Shown piece after piece: positions 26,668 to 34,938 of a DNA stretch of 64,000 bases. The notes beneath the pieces were generated by a model that saw only the letters and a list, made by a program, of their open reading frames with translations, searched no databases and was not told the DNA's origin. This DNA comes from Ga0077523 sp038324085. Lineage in GTDB: Bacteria > Pseudomonadota > Gammaproteobacteria > Burkholderiales > Ga0077523. Position numbers and translations under genes: made by a program. The stretch covers positions 13,240 to 77,239 of the forward strand of contig JBBQHP010000017.1 in the NCBI GenBank assembly GCA_038324085.1, read 5' to 3'. Positions within the stretch are counted from its first letter, which is position 1. The number at the start of each line of letters is the position of its first letter.

Positions 26668-28539
26668 ATGTCTACAGCGGAGCGCGTGTTGCAGATTGCC
26701 CTGCCGTGGCTCGATCCGCGGCGTTCGCTGGCGAGCGCCATCGGCTGGATGCTGGCCGTCCTCGCGGTCGTCGGCGCCATCGTCGCCAGTACGTGGGTCG
26801 GCAACCTGGCGCGTCACCGGCTCGAAGCGCAGACCGGCGCACTCTATCGGCAGTACGCCGTTCAGATCTCGAACGTGCTCGACAACAATCTGTACAACCG
26901 CCAGCAATGGGTGGCCGGACTGGCCCGGGTGTTTGCGCCCGGCATGCCCGTGGTCGAGCAGCGCTCGTTCCTCGAACGCGTGCGGCAATCGTTGCCCGAG
27001 GTCGAATGGGTGGGCTTCGTGGACTTGAATGGCCGGGTGCGCGCCGCGAGCGGCGGTGCGCTCGAAGGCAGCGATGTCACCCATACCAACTGGTTCATCG
27101 CGGGACGGCGAGAGGCCTTCATCGGTCAGGCGCGGGTCGGGGATTCGCTCGAAGGCGCGCCGGTCACCGCCGAGCGAAGCGGGCTGCATCACGTGCTGGA
27201 GCTGTCCGCGCCGGTGCGGGATTCCCAGGGGAATCTGGTTGGCGTCATGGCTGCGTTCCTTTCCTGGGAATGGGCCGCGCGACTCGAGAGCACGCTCTCC
27301 GAGGGATTGAAGACCGGCCGTCCGATCGAGACGCTGATGCTCGGCAGGGACGGCATCGTGCTGTTCGGGCCGGGCGCGCTGCCCGGCACACGGCCAGCGA
27401 TGCCCACCGGATTCAAACCTGGCGCCGCGGGTCAGTTCGTCGCGCGCTGGTCCGACGGGATCGACTATCTCTCGGGGTACTCAGTCAGCGACGGCGTCGA
27501 CGCTTTTCCCGGCCTCGGTTGGACGATCGTGGTGCGCGAATCCGCGGTCTCGGCTTTCGCCGACGCCGAAGCCTTTTCGCGGCACCTGTTCGTCGTGCTG
27601 CTCGTGCTCGGACTGATGGGTGCGGCCGTCGGCATCGTGATCACCAATCGACTCACGCGCGGCCTCGCCAGCATTGCGCGCGCCGCGGACGACATCCGGC
27701 AAGGCAACACCGCCAGCCTGACGGTGCCGGACGGCCTCGACGAAGCCGCACGGATCAGCCATTCGCTGGCGCTCCTGCTGGACGATCTCGCGCGCGAGCG
27801 GGCTTCGTTGAAGAGCCTGAATGCCGAACTCGACGCGCGCGTGATGGCCCGGACCCGGCAGATCGAACGGATGAGCGACGAGAACAAGTACGCCGCGGTG
27901 GTGCGCGAGCGCTTGCGCATGGCGCGGGATCTGCACGATACGCTCGCTCATTCCATGATGGCGCTGCTGACCGAGATCCGCCTGTTGCGCAAGCTGTCCG
28001 AGACCAATCCCGCCCGGCTTGCCGACGAACTTGCCAACGCCGAAGCGGTGGCCCGGCAGGGCCTGGAGGAAGCACGCGTGGCGATCACGGCACTGCGCTT
28101 CAACGCCGTGCGCGATATCGGCCTGGGCCCGGCCATCCGCCAGCTGCTGGAGCGCTGCGAGGAGCGACTCGGCATTCCGGTGTCGTTCCGCTCGGACGCC
28201 GTCGTTGAAACCCTGGCGGATGCGCGCGCGGAGAACGTCTACCGCATCGTCGAAGAAGCGCTGCACAACGTCGGCCGGCACGCGCGCGCGACGCGGGTCG
28301 CCGTCGAGGTCGACGTGGCAGTCGCAGCGAATGCCGCCGCCGGGGCCGCGGACGGTCACGGCGACGTCCTCGTCGTCGCCATCAACGACGATGGCATCGG
28401 CTTCGACCCGGGCCTCACCCCGCCCGGCCACTACGGCCTGGCGGGCATGCGCGAGCAGGCCGAGCTGATCGGTGCCCGTGTCACCATCGCCAGCGCACCC
28501 GGTCGCGGCACCAGTGTCGCGGTCACGATGACGCTCTAG
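26668..28539 (+). CDS. NarX-type sensor histidine kinase with periplasmic sensor
   Basis: A 623-residue membrane kinase. Helix 1 spans about residues 25-46, then comes a periplasmic domain of about 260 residues resembling Cache/CHASE sensors (NNLYNRQQWVAGLARVF; VEWVGFVDLNGRVRAASGG), helix 2 at 305-327 and a HAMP linker. The HisKA_3 helix has the phospho-acceptor His423 (MARDLHDTLAHSMM). The ATPase domain has NVYRIVEEALHNVGRHA, NDDGIGFD and GHYGLAGMREQAELIGA. The ATG at 26668 is chosen because the next helix begins soon after; earlier in-frame starts add an unlikely leader. Confidence 0.92.
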   Translation: MSTAERVLQIALPWLDPRRSLASAIGWMLAVLAVVGAIVASTWVGNLARHRLEAQTGALYRQYAVQISNVLDNNLYNRQQWVAGLARVFAPGMPVVEQRSFLERVRQSLPEVEWVGFVDLNGRVRAASGGALEGSDVTHTNWFIAGRREAFIGQARVGDSLEGAPVTAERSGLHHVLELSAPVRDSQGNLVGVMAAFLSWEWAARLESTLSEGLKTGRPIETLMLGRDGIVLFGPGALPGTRPAMPTGFKPGAAGQFVARWSDGIDYLSGYSVSDGVDAFPGLGWTIVVRESAVSAFADAEAFSRHLFVVLLVLGLMGAAVGIVITNRLTRGLASIARAADDIRQGNTASLTVPDGLDEAARISHSLALLLDDLARERASLKSLNAELDARVMARTRQIERMSDENKYAAVVRERLRMARDLHDTLAHSMMALLTEIRLLRKLSETNPARLADELANAEAVARQGLEEARVAITALRFNAVRDIGLGPAIRQLLERCEERLGIPVSFRSDAVVETLADARAENVYRIVEEALHNVGRHARATRVAVEVDVAVAANAAAGAADGHGDVLVVAINDDGIGFDPGLTPPGHYGLAGMREQAELIGARVTIASAPGRGTSVAVTMTL

Positions 28540-28672
28540 CGACGTCAGCTTCGGCCGTGATCGTTCGACCCCCCGCGAGCCAGTCTGCGCCCGTGATCCG
28601 GCTTCGCGGCGGCCATGGGTGCCGGCGCTGTAGCGTGCCGGATGCGCGGTTCCAACAGCACCTCGTCCGCGC

Positions 28673-28712
28673 GGTCGTGACTTAAGTCACGACCGGTCGT
28701 GACCGGCGTCAG
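28673..28712. promoter_or_regulatory. 22-bp perfect palindrome plus dyad copy 3 before htrA-like gene
   Basis: Bases 28673-28694 are a perfect palindrome: GGTCGTGACTT followed by its exact reverse complement. It is followed directly by GGTCGTGACC (28695-28704), and CGTGACCGGCGTCAG at 28698-28712 matches the TGAC-N4-GTCA sites at 24912 and 25495. The cluster lies 69-108 bp upstream of the protease start, the right place for an activator or repressor. The factor is probably the NarL-type regulator encoded next door. Confidence 0.6.
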
Positions 28713-28780
28713 ATGCGCCTGCGCCGATCGATCGCTACCGTGGTGCCCGCATCGCGGTCGATGCCAAACGGGGCGCTCAA

Positions 28781-30307
28781 ATGGATCATTCGCTGGAACC
28801 GGGCTTCCGACGCTGGGTCGGTGTCATTCGTTTGCAATCGGTTGCGACGGTGTTGGCAATTGCATTTGCCGTGTGCCCGCATGCCAGGGCCATGGCGGCT
28901 CCCGCCCTCACCGATGCGGAAACGGCGCTCGCGGGGGATGCGCTCGCACGGCCGGACTTCAAGCAGGTTGTCAACCGGATCGCGCCGTCCGTCGTCGGCG
29001 TTCTGGTGCGTCGCAAGTCGATGGAGCAGCGTCCTCTCGGCGAGGTATCCGACGACGACCTCGCGGCGGAAGTGCAGAACCGGCTCTCCAGCCACGATGA
29101 CCGGGGTGCGCACCTCGCGGCGCGTCACGGCATGGGGTTGGGATCGGGTTTCATCACGTCCGACGATGGCTACGTGGTCACCAATGCGCACGTGGTGACC
29201 GAGGCCGAGGGCGTTACGGTGAAGCTGAATGACCGGCGGGAGCTGCCCGCCCGGATCGTCGGCGTGGACAAGGATTCGGACATCGCGCTGCTGAAGATCG
29301 ATGCCCGGGGCTTGCCGCCGGTGCGGATCGGCAGCGCGCAACAGATGCAGGTCGGGCAGTGGGTCCTGGCGATCGGCACTCCGTTCGGATTCGAGCGCAC
29401 GGTCACGCAGGGCATCGTTTCCGCTCTCGGCCGCTCGCTGCCTGGTCAACCGTACGTGCCGTTCATCCAGACCGACGTGCCCATCAACCCCGGCAATTCC
29501 GGCGGCCCGCTGTTCGACGACGAGGGTCGCGTCGTCGGCATCAACAGCCAGATCTATTCGGGCAGCGGGGGCTACATGGGCCTGTCATTTGCGATCCCGA
29601 TCGACGTCGCACTGGCCGTGGTGGATCAGTTGCGCGCGACCGGCAAGGTCGCGCGCGGCTACCTGGGCCTGAACATCCAGGACCTGGACCAGGACCTCGC
29701 CGCTGCATTCGGGCTGGAGCGGCCGCATGGCGCACTGATCGGCACTGCATTGCCCGACGGCCCTGCGGCTCGAGGCGGGCTGCAGGCCGGCGACATCATC
29801 GTGCAGTACGACGATGCACCGGTGGAGGATGCGGGGCGACTGCGCGCGCTGATCGCCGGGTCCATGCCGGGCAGACCGGTATCGGTGATGGTCGTGCGGG
29901 CCGGGCTCGAGCACAGCATCGCGGTGACCGTCGGCCTCGCACCGGAGCCGACGGTCGCCGGCGACGATCCGGGCGCGGCGGCCACCACCGCCGGCACGGT
30001 GGGCACTGTCGTGTCCGACGTGGATCCGTTCCTGCGGCGGCAACTGGGCATGCCGCAGGGCGGGGTGGTGGTCGTGAAGGTCGGTGCCGGCCCGCTGGCC
30101 GAGGGCGGGATCCGCAGCGGTGACGTCCTGCTCGCGCTGGACGGCGTGGTCATTCGCGATACCGGTCATTTCCGCACACTGCTCGAGCATCTCCCACCGG
30201 AACACCCGGTCGCTCTGATGGTGGTGCGGGAGGGCGTCACGGGGTTCGTGGCATTGAAGCCGCCGGCGCCGCGACCGGTGAGCCTTCGCACCACTCGCCC
30301 GCAGTGA
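28781..30307 (+). CDS. HtrA/Deg-type periplasmic serine protease
   Basis: A 508-residue exported protease. A signal-anchor lies at residues 15-38. The trypsin-like triad is His137 (YVVTNAHVV), Asp167 (DKDSDIALLKI) and Ser240 (PINPGNSGGPLFD). Two PDZ domains follow (about 275-375 and 400-495), the first starting GYLGLNIQDLDQDLAAAFG. It degrades or refolds damaged envelope proteins and is larger than DegS, so it is DegP/DegQ-like. It follows the sensor kinase and sits behind a striking palindrome, so it is a candidate target of the two-component system. Confidence 0.9.
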   Translation: MDHSLEPGFRRWVGVIRLQSVATVLAIAFAVCPHARAMAAPALTDAETALAGDALARPDFKQVVNRIAPSVVGVLVRRKSMEQRPLGEVSDDDLAAEVQNRLSSHDDRGAHLAARHGMGLGSGFITSDDGYVVTNAHVVTEAEGVTVKLNDRRELPARIVGVDKDSDIALLKIDARGLPPVRIGSAQQMQVGQWVLAIGTPFGFERTVTQGIVSALGRSLPGQPYVPFIQTDVPINPGNSGGPLFDDEGRVVGINSQIYSGSGGYMGLSFAIPIDVALAVVDQLRATGKVARGYLGLNIQDLDQDLAAAFGLERPHGALIGTALPDGPAARGGLQAGDIIVQYDDAPVEDAGRLRALIAGSMPGRPVSVMVVRAGLEHSIAVTVGLAPEPTVAGDDPGAAATTAGTVGTVVSDVDPFLRRQLGMPQGGVVVVKVGAGPLAEGGIRSGDVLLALDGVVIRDTGHFRTLLEHLPPEHPVALMVVREGVTGFVALKPPAPRPVSLRTTRPQ

Positions 30308-30410
30308 GCGCGCGGGCGATCGATCGTCCCGCGGTCCGGCGCGACTGACCGAAACATCGTCTCGCCGCCCCGGACGCGGATTCCGCATTCGACCCCTACG
30401 GAGCAGGACC

Positions 30411-31172
30411 ATGGAAACGACCAGGATCGACATCGCAGTCACCGTGTATGACCGGCAGGCCGAGGCCGATGCCGCCGTGAAGGCGCTGCAGCACGCCCGT
30501 TTCGACATGACCAATCTGTCGATCATCTGCCGGGACTACGAGCCCCACGATCGCGTCGTGGGGTATCTCCGGATCCGCGCGCCGAACTTCGGCCGGCGGA
30601 GCGTCTTCGTGCACTTCCTGCGCGGCGTCGTTACCGGATCGGCAAGGACGTTCGTGCCGGTGATCGGGCACGTGATCGTGCTGGGGCCGATGGCCTCGGT
30701 CCTGTTCGACGGGCTGCACGGCATGGCGCCGACCGGCAGCGGCATTCCTCACCTGCCGGCCAACCTGATGGCGCTCGGCATTCCGCGGGCTGCCGTGCGG
30801 TGCTACGAAAAGGCCCTCAAGGCCGACCGGCTCCTGTTGATCGTGCACGGCGAACCCGCGGAGATCCTGCGCGCGCGCGACGTTCTGCAGCTGTCCGACG
30901 CTGCCACTTTCGATCATCACAAGGTCGGCCTGCCGCCGATATTCGGGCCGATCGCAGGCACACTGGTGCCGACGGCGCGAGCGGACCGCGACCTGCGCGC
31001 CCGCGGAGCAGCCCGTGGCTTGCAGCCGATGATGCCCGCGCCGGTTGCAGCCGGCGCGCAAGCGCTGGGAAATCTCGCCGCGCCGGACGCTACGGGTACG
31101 CCACCGGCTGCAGGATCACGCGATTCCTGCCCGCCTTCTTCACGCAGTACATCCGGGCGTCGGCAAGGCTGA
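30411..31172 (+). CDS. Stress-protein-like permease-type protein with overlapping tail
   Basis: A 253-residue protein. The N-terminus (IDIAVTVYDRQAEADAAVKALQHARFDMTNLSIICRDYEPHDRV) has the beta-alpha-beta pattern of general-stress-protein 17M-like/DUF1269-type domains. A Gly-rich hydrophobic middle (RGVVTGSARTFVPVIGHVIVLGPMASVLFDGL) and a second fold-like repeat with YEKALKADRLLLIVHG follow. The last 28 residues run antisense through the GGDEF remnant at 31090-31400 and are low-complexity, so the original C-terminus was perhaps lost with the same deletion. Function unknown. Confidence 0.65.
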   Translation: METTRIDIAVTVYDRQAEADAAVKALQHARFDMTNLSIICRDYEPHDRVVGYLRIRAPNFGRRSVFVHFLRGVVTGSARTFVPVIGHVIVLGPMASVLFDGLHGMAPTGSGIPHLPANLMALGIPRAAVRCYEKALKADRLLLIVHGEPAEILRARDVLQLSDAATFDHHKVGLPPIFGPIAGTLVPTARADRDLRARGAARGLQPMMPAPVAAGAQALGNLAAPDATGTPPAAGSRDSCPPSSRSTSGRRQG

Positions 31173-31400
31173 GCAGGTCGTCCAGGGGCGAATGCGCCGA
31201 TTCGTCCGCGATCACGCCGCTGCCGCCACGGCACCGTTGAACCCGGGGCGCCAACCCGCCAGCGCGAGCGGGATGAAGTAGAACGAAGTGACATGCGCTT
31301 CCGCGCCCGCGAGGTGATCGATCGCGCCGACGATGATCGCGCCGATGATCACCGCGATGCCAGTGACGACCTCGGAGCGTGCCCGCAGCGTTTGCGACAT
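31090..31400 (-). pseudogene. Deleted GGDEF (diguanylate cyclase) gene remnant
   Basis: The frame starting at the ATG at 31400 gives MSQTLRARSEVVTGIAVIIGAI..., a membrane sensor N-terminus typical of GGDEF proteins (DHLAGAEAHVTSFYFIPLALAGWRPGFNG), and stops near 31212. In another frame immediately after comes the end of a GGDEF domain (DDLLSLADARMYCVKKAGRNRVIL) with its stop at 31090. The catalytic core, including the GGDEF motif, is absent. A large internal deletion joined the two ends out of frame at about 31205-31220. It cannot make cyclic di-GMP. Confidence 0.75.
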
Positions 31401-31477
31401 GCTCGATGCTCGGTGGGAATTGCGCTCGCCGCGATCGGTCGGCATCGGCCTGCCCTCGCCGATCCTCGGCTCTCCAG

Positions 31478-32272
31478 TTACCGGACGGTGTAACCCCGAG
31501 CATCCAGGCAGGCGTCCATCGCGCGCTGGTAGTCGCCGAGACGATCGGCCAGACGGCCGTCACCCGGGAGGGTGGGATCGGTGCCGAGCTGATTCGTGGC
31601 CCAGGCATGGCACTCGTTGCGATCCTTCGCCTGCACTTCCGTCGATTGTCCCTGGCGGGGATAGATGAACAGTTGCGCCGTCGGGCCGACGGTGCCCGGC
31701 GGCGACGGCGAGCGCGGTGGGGCTGCTGGTACCGGGCCTTCCTCGACCACCGCGTTGCCCGCCGGCGTGCCGACCGGGGCCGGTGGTGTCGCTGCCACCG
31801 GACCGGCTGGCGCCGGAACGACGACGTAGCCCTGCGGTGATTGCGCGTAGTACACGCTGTTGGCGTAGTAGTAGGGGACTCCGCCGAGCCAGACGGTCGT
31901 GTAGTACGGCGGCAGGACCGGGACCATGACGCCGAAAGGCGGTGCCACGACGGCGTAGCCGACCCCGTCGAACGCGTACCAGAGCGCGTCGGCAAAGAAA
32001 TAGTGCACGCCGCGGAACATGACGTTGTGATAACCCGGCGGCAGGCGACCGAAGCGGTAACCGATCGGCGGGTAGTAGTGATCGTGATGGTAGCGGTCGT
32101 CGAGGTAGTTGCGGTCGTGGAACTCGCGTTCGCGATATTCGTGCGCCCGGAACTGGGGGTCGTGCCCGCCGCGATGTTCCGCCGCACGGCCGACGAGCGG
32201 AACGAGCAGCCCGCCCATGACGAAGGCGGCGAGAACGCGCCGGGACAACCGGGATCGGATCATGCTGGTCAC
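31478..32272 (-). CDS. DUF6515-type exported His/Tyr/Pro-rich protein
   Basis: A 264-residue exported protein. The start is either GTG 32272, overlapping the previous gene, or ATG 32263; the signal peptide MIRSRLSRRVLAAFVMGGLLVPLVGRAA fits both. The mature part is rich in His, Tyr and Pro (FHDRNYLDDRYHHDHYYPPIGYRFGRLPPGYHNV) and then has repeated YYYANSVYYA, typical of DUF6515 proteins. A Pro-rich spacer and a C-terminal domain (DRNECHAWATNQLGTDPT...) with two Cys complete it. Probably periplasmic or in the outer membrane; function unknown. Confidence 0.75.
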   Translation of the reverse strand: MTSMIRSRLSRRVLAAFVMGGLLVPLVGRAAEHRGGHDPQFRAHEYREREFHDRNYLDDRYHHDHYYPPIGYRFGRLPPGYHNVMFRGVHYFFADALWYAFDGVGYAVVAPPFGVMVPVLPPYYTTVWLGGVPYYYANSVYYAQSPQGYVVVPAPAGPVAATPPAPVGTPAGNAVVEEGPVPAAPPRSPSPPGTVGPTAQLFIYPRQGQSTEVQAKDRNECHAWATNQLGTDPTLPGDGRLADRLGDYQRAMDACLDARGYTVR

Positions 32273-32793
32273 CTTGATGTGGAGCCTGTCGACAGGCCCT
32301 GGGTTGGGACGACCGACACCCTGACGGGTAGGCGGGCGCCCGGATCGTTCGGCAAGCGCGTGGAGAAGCGCTGGCCGTCGTACTCGTAGGTCACCCGGTA
32401 TCCGGTGATGGCCGGCACGAAATTGTCCACCTGGCGGCAGCGCTGCACGGGAACCACGGTGGTGACGGTGCCGGGATCACGGTTCGCGATGGCGTCGCCG
32501 GTCACTGCACCGACGCCCGCGCCGATGGCGCCCGCCACGACTCGGCCGTCGCCGCGGCCGATCGTGCTGCCGAGCAAACCGCCGGCGACGCCACCGATGA
32601 TCGCGCCGACGTAGTTGTGCGGCTGCGGCGCGGGATCGGCGATCTGGGCCGTTTCCGTCCAGCATTGCTGCGTGGGCCGATTCACGGTCTCCTGGATCGG
32701 GACACTGGCCACGACCGTGGCGATGGCTTCATAGGCGCTCGCCGGGGCTGGCAGGGCGGCGAATGCGCAAACGACGGTGGCAATGCGGTACAT
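32269..32793 (-). CDS. Glycine-zipper 2TM-domain envelope protein
   Basis: A 174-residue protein with a signal peptide (MYRIATVVCAFAALPAPASA). The Gly-zipper (VGAIIGGVAGGLLGSTIGRGDGRVVAGAIGAGVGAVTGDAIA split over two helices, residues 58-100) matches the SmpA/RcsF-like 2TM superfamily. Two Cys (QQCW, RCRQV) flank the zipper, and the C-terminus has GYRVTYEYDGQRFSTRLPNDPG. Such proteins sit in the outer membrane or periplasm and may respond to envelope stress. The gene overlaps the following one by 4 bp, which suggests coupled translation. Confidence 0.8.
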   Translation of the reverse strand: MYRIATVVCAFAALPAPASAYEAIATVVASVPIQETVNRPTQQCWTETAQIADPAPQPHNYVGAIIGGVAGGLLGSTIGRGDGRVVAGAIGAGVGAVTGDAIANRDPGTVTTVVPVQRCRQVDNFVPAITGYRVTYEYDGQRFSTRLPNDPGARLPVRVSVVPTQGLSTGSTSR

Positions 32794-32995
32794 GTTCGTC
32801 AGGTGCTCCTGAAGGGCGATCGACAATGGTTCGCGTGCATGCGTGATAGACCGCGTAGCCGGGACGGTGTTCGGCGTCGCGCAAGTAAAGAATCCTTGCT
32901 GGATCCTTTCCGGAGGCTTTCGGTCGGCTCCGTGGGCCGGATTCGCACGGTGTCGGGGAGGCATGCGGTGGACCGGGCGGCGCTGGCCCGGCTGC

Positions 32996-34216
32996 CTACT
33001 GATACCGCAGCGCCTCGATCGGTTTCAGCCACGCGGCCTTGCGCGCCGGGTAGAACCCGAAGAACACGCCGATGAACGCGGCCACGGCAAACGACAGCAG
33101 CACCGACCAGACCGTCACTTCGGCGTAGATGCCGGTCACGCGCACCGCGAGCGCGGACCCGCCCACGCCCAGCGCGACGCCGATGATGCAGCCGAGCACC
33201 GAGACGATGATCGCTTCCAGCAGGAACTGCGCGAGGATGTCGCGGCGGCGCGCGCCGATGGCCATGCGGATGCCGATCTCGCGCGTGCGTTCCGTCACCG
33301 ACACCAGCATGATGTTCATGATGCCGATCCCGCCGACCACCAGCGACACGCAGGCCACGGCGCCGAGCAGCAGCGACATCACCTTGGTCGTCTGCGCCTG
33401 CACGTCGGCCACCGCGCTCAGGTTGCGCACCGTGAAGTCCGGTTCCTGGCCCTCGGGGATCCGGCGACGCTCGCGCAGCAGGCGACCGATATCCTCTTCG
33501 GCCTGCGGCATAGCGGCCTCGGACACCGCCTGCACCATGATCAGGCGCACGCTGTTCGGGAACTGGCTGCCGAACACCTTGCGCTGCGCGGTGCTGATCG
33601 GAATGAGCACCGTGTCGTCCTGGTCCCGGCCATCGAAGCTCTGGCCCTTCCCGCTCAGGATGCCGACGACCGTGAAGGGGATGTTCTCCAGGCGGATGGT
33701 CTTGCCGATGGCCGCTTCGTCGCCGAACAGCCGGTCGAGCACGGTCTGGCCGATGACCGCGACGCGCGTGGCGTTGCGCACGTCGGTGTCGTAGAGCGGC
33801 TCGCCTTCCGCGACGGTCCAGTCGCGCACCGTGAAGTACGCCGGCGTGACCCCGTAGATCTGCGTGTTCCAGTTGTTGGCGCCATAGACCACCTGACGCG
33901 TCCCCGGTTGCATGGGCGCGACTTCCGCCACGGTGTTGAGTTCGAGCAGCGCACGCGCGTCGTTCAGGTTGAGGGTGGGGGCGCTGCCGGTGCTGGTGCG
34001 CACGCCGGACGAGGTGGAGAAGCTGGACAGCACGATGAAGAGGTTGCTGCCCATGCTCGCGATGGCCTGCTTCACCACCAGCTGGGCACCCTGACCGATC
34101 GCCAGCATGAGGATCACCGCACCCACGCCGATCACCATGCCGAGCATGGTGAGGAACGTGCGCAGCTTGTTGGCGCCCATGGACTTCCACGCTTCGCGCA
34201 GGATCGCGCCGATCAT
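32996..34216 (-). CDS. MacB-type ABC transporter permease
   Basis: A 406-residue FtsX/MacB-family membrane subunit. One helix lies at residues 20-42 (FLTMLGMVIGVGAVILMLAIG), then a periplasmic MacB_PCD domain of about 230 residues, then three helices (SLLLGAVACVSLVVGGIGIMN; ILAQFLLEAIIVSVLGCIIG; LLSFAVAAFIGVFFGFYPARKAA). ERTREIGIRMAIGARRRDIL is the cytoplasmic loop typical of the family. Unlike E. coli MacB, the ATPase is a separate protein encoded upstream, and the two genes overlap by 4 bp. Part of a MacA-MacB-TolC efflux system; substrate may be macrolides, peptides or siderophores. Confidence 0.92.
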   Translation of the reverse strand: MIGAILREAWKSMGANKLRTFLTMLGMVIGVGAVILMLAIGQGAQLVVKQAIASMGSNLFIVLSSFSTSSGVRTSTGSAPTLNLNDARALLELNTVAEVAPMQPGTRQVVYGANNWNTQIYGVTPAYFTVRDWTVAEGEPLYDTDVRNATRVAVIGQTVLDRLFGDEAAIGKTIRLENIPFTVVGILSGKGQSFDGRDQDDTVLIPISTAQRKVFGSQFPNSVRLIMVQAVSEAAMPQAEEDIGRLLRERRRIPEGQEPDFTVRNLSAVADVQAQTTKVMSLLLGAVACVSLVVGGIGIMNIMLVSVTERTREIGIRMAIGARRRDILAQFLLEAIIVSVLGCIIGVALGVGGSALAVRVTGIYAEVTVWSVLLSFAVAAFIGVFFGFYPARKAAWLKPIEALRYQ

Positions 34217-34938
34217 CGGTGCACCGCCTCGCCTTCGCTCACGGCGCCGTCGTGGACGACGATGCCGTCGACGAAGGTCACCTGCCGTTTCGCATAGCGC
34301 GCGACGTCGGATTCGTGCGTCACGAGCACGATGGTGATGCCGGCGTCGACGTTGAGTTCGCTGAACAGGTCCATGATCTCGTGGGTCGTCGCGGAGTCGA
34401 GGTTGCCGGTGGGTTCGTCGGCGAGGATCATGCTGGGATGGTTCGCGAGCGAGCGGGCGATCGCGACGCGCTGCTGCTGTCCGCCCGAGATCTGGCTCGG
34501 CATGTGTTCCATGTGCCGCTCGAGCCCGACGCGAACGAGCAGCTCACGCGCCCGCACCCCGCGTTCCTTGCGCCCCACGCCGGCGTACACGAGCGGCAGC
34601 GCCACGTTCTCGACCAGGCTCGCGCGCGGCAGCAGGTTGAAGCCCTGGAAGACGAAGCCGATGAAGCGATTGCGCAGTCGCGCCAGTCGGTCGGAATCGA
34701 GCGCCGAGGTATCGTTGCCGTCGAGCATGTAGCGCCCGCTGGTGGGCGTGTCGAGGCAGCCGAGGATGTTCATGAAGGTCGACTTGCCGGAACCGGATGG
34801 CCCCATCACGGCGACGAACTCGCCTTGGCGTACGGTCACGTTGACGTCCTTCAGCACCGGCACCGGACCGGCCGCGGTCTCGTACTGCTTGTGCAGGTGC
34901 TCGACGCCGACGACGACTCTTGCCGGTTGCTCGGTCAT
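34213..34938 (-). CDS. MacB-type ABC transporter ATPase (LolD-like)
   Basis: A 241-residue ATPase. Walker A GPSGSGKST, the signature ISGGQQQRVAIARSLA and Walker B MILADEPTGNLDS are intact, with the switch His in VTHESDVA. It belongs to the LolD/MacB family and provides energy for the permease encoded downstream. Its ATG overlaps the stop of the adaptor gene, so all components are made together. Confidence 0.92.
   Translation of the reverse strand: MTEQPARVVVGVEHLHKQYETAAGPVPVLKDVNVTVRQGEFVAVMGPSGSGKSTFMNILGCLDTPTSGRYMLDGNDTSALDSDRLARLRNRFIGFVFQGFNLLPRASLVENVALPLVYAGVGRKERGVRARELLVRVGLERHMEHMPSQISGGQQQRVAIARSLANHPSMILADEPTGNLDSATTHEIMDLFSELNVDAGITIVLVTHESDVARYAKRQVTFVDGIVVHDGAVSEGEAVHR

Noticed and set aside
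32799..34190. 463-codon minus-strand ORF through the macB region
   Set aside because: It is an alternate frame of the MacB permease gene with Arg/Gly/Ala-biased composition.
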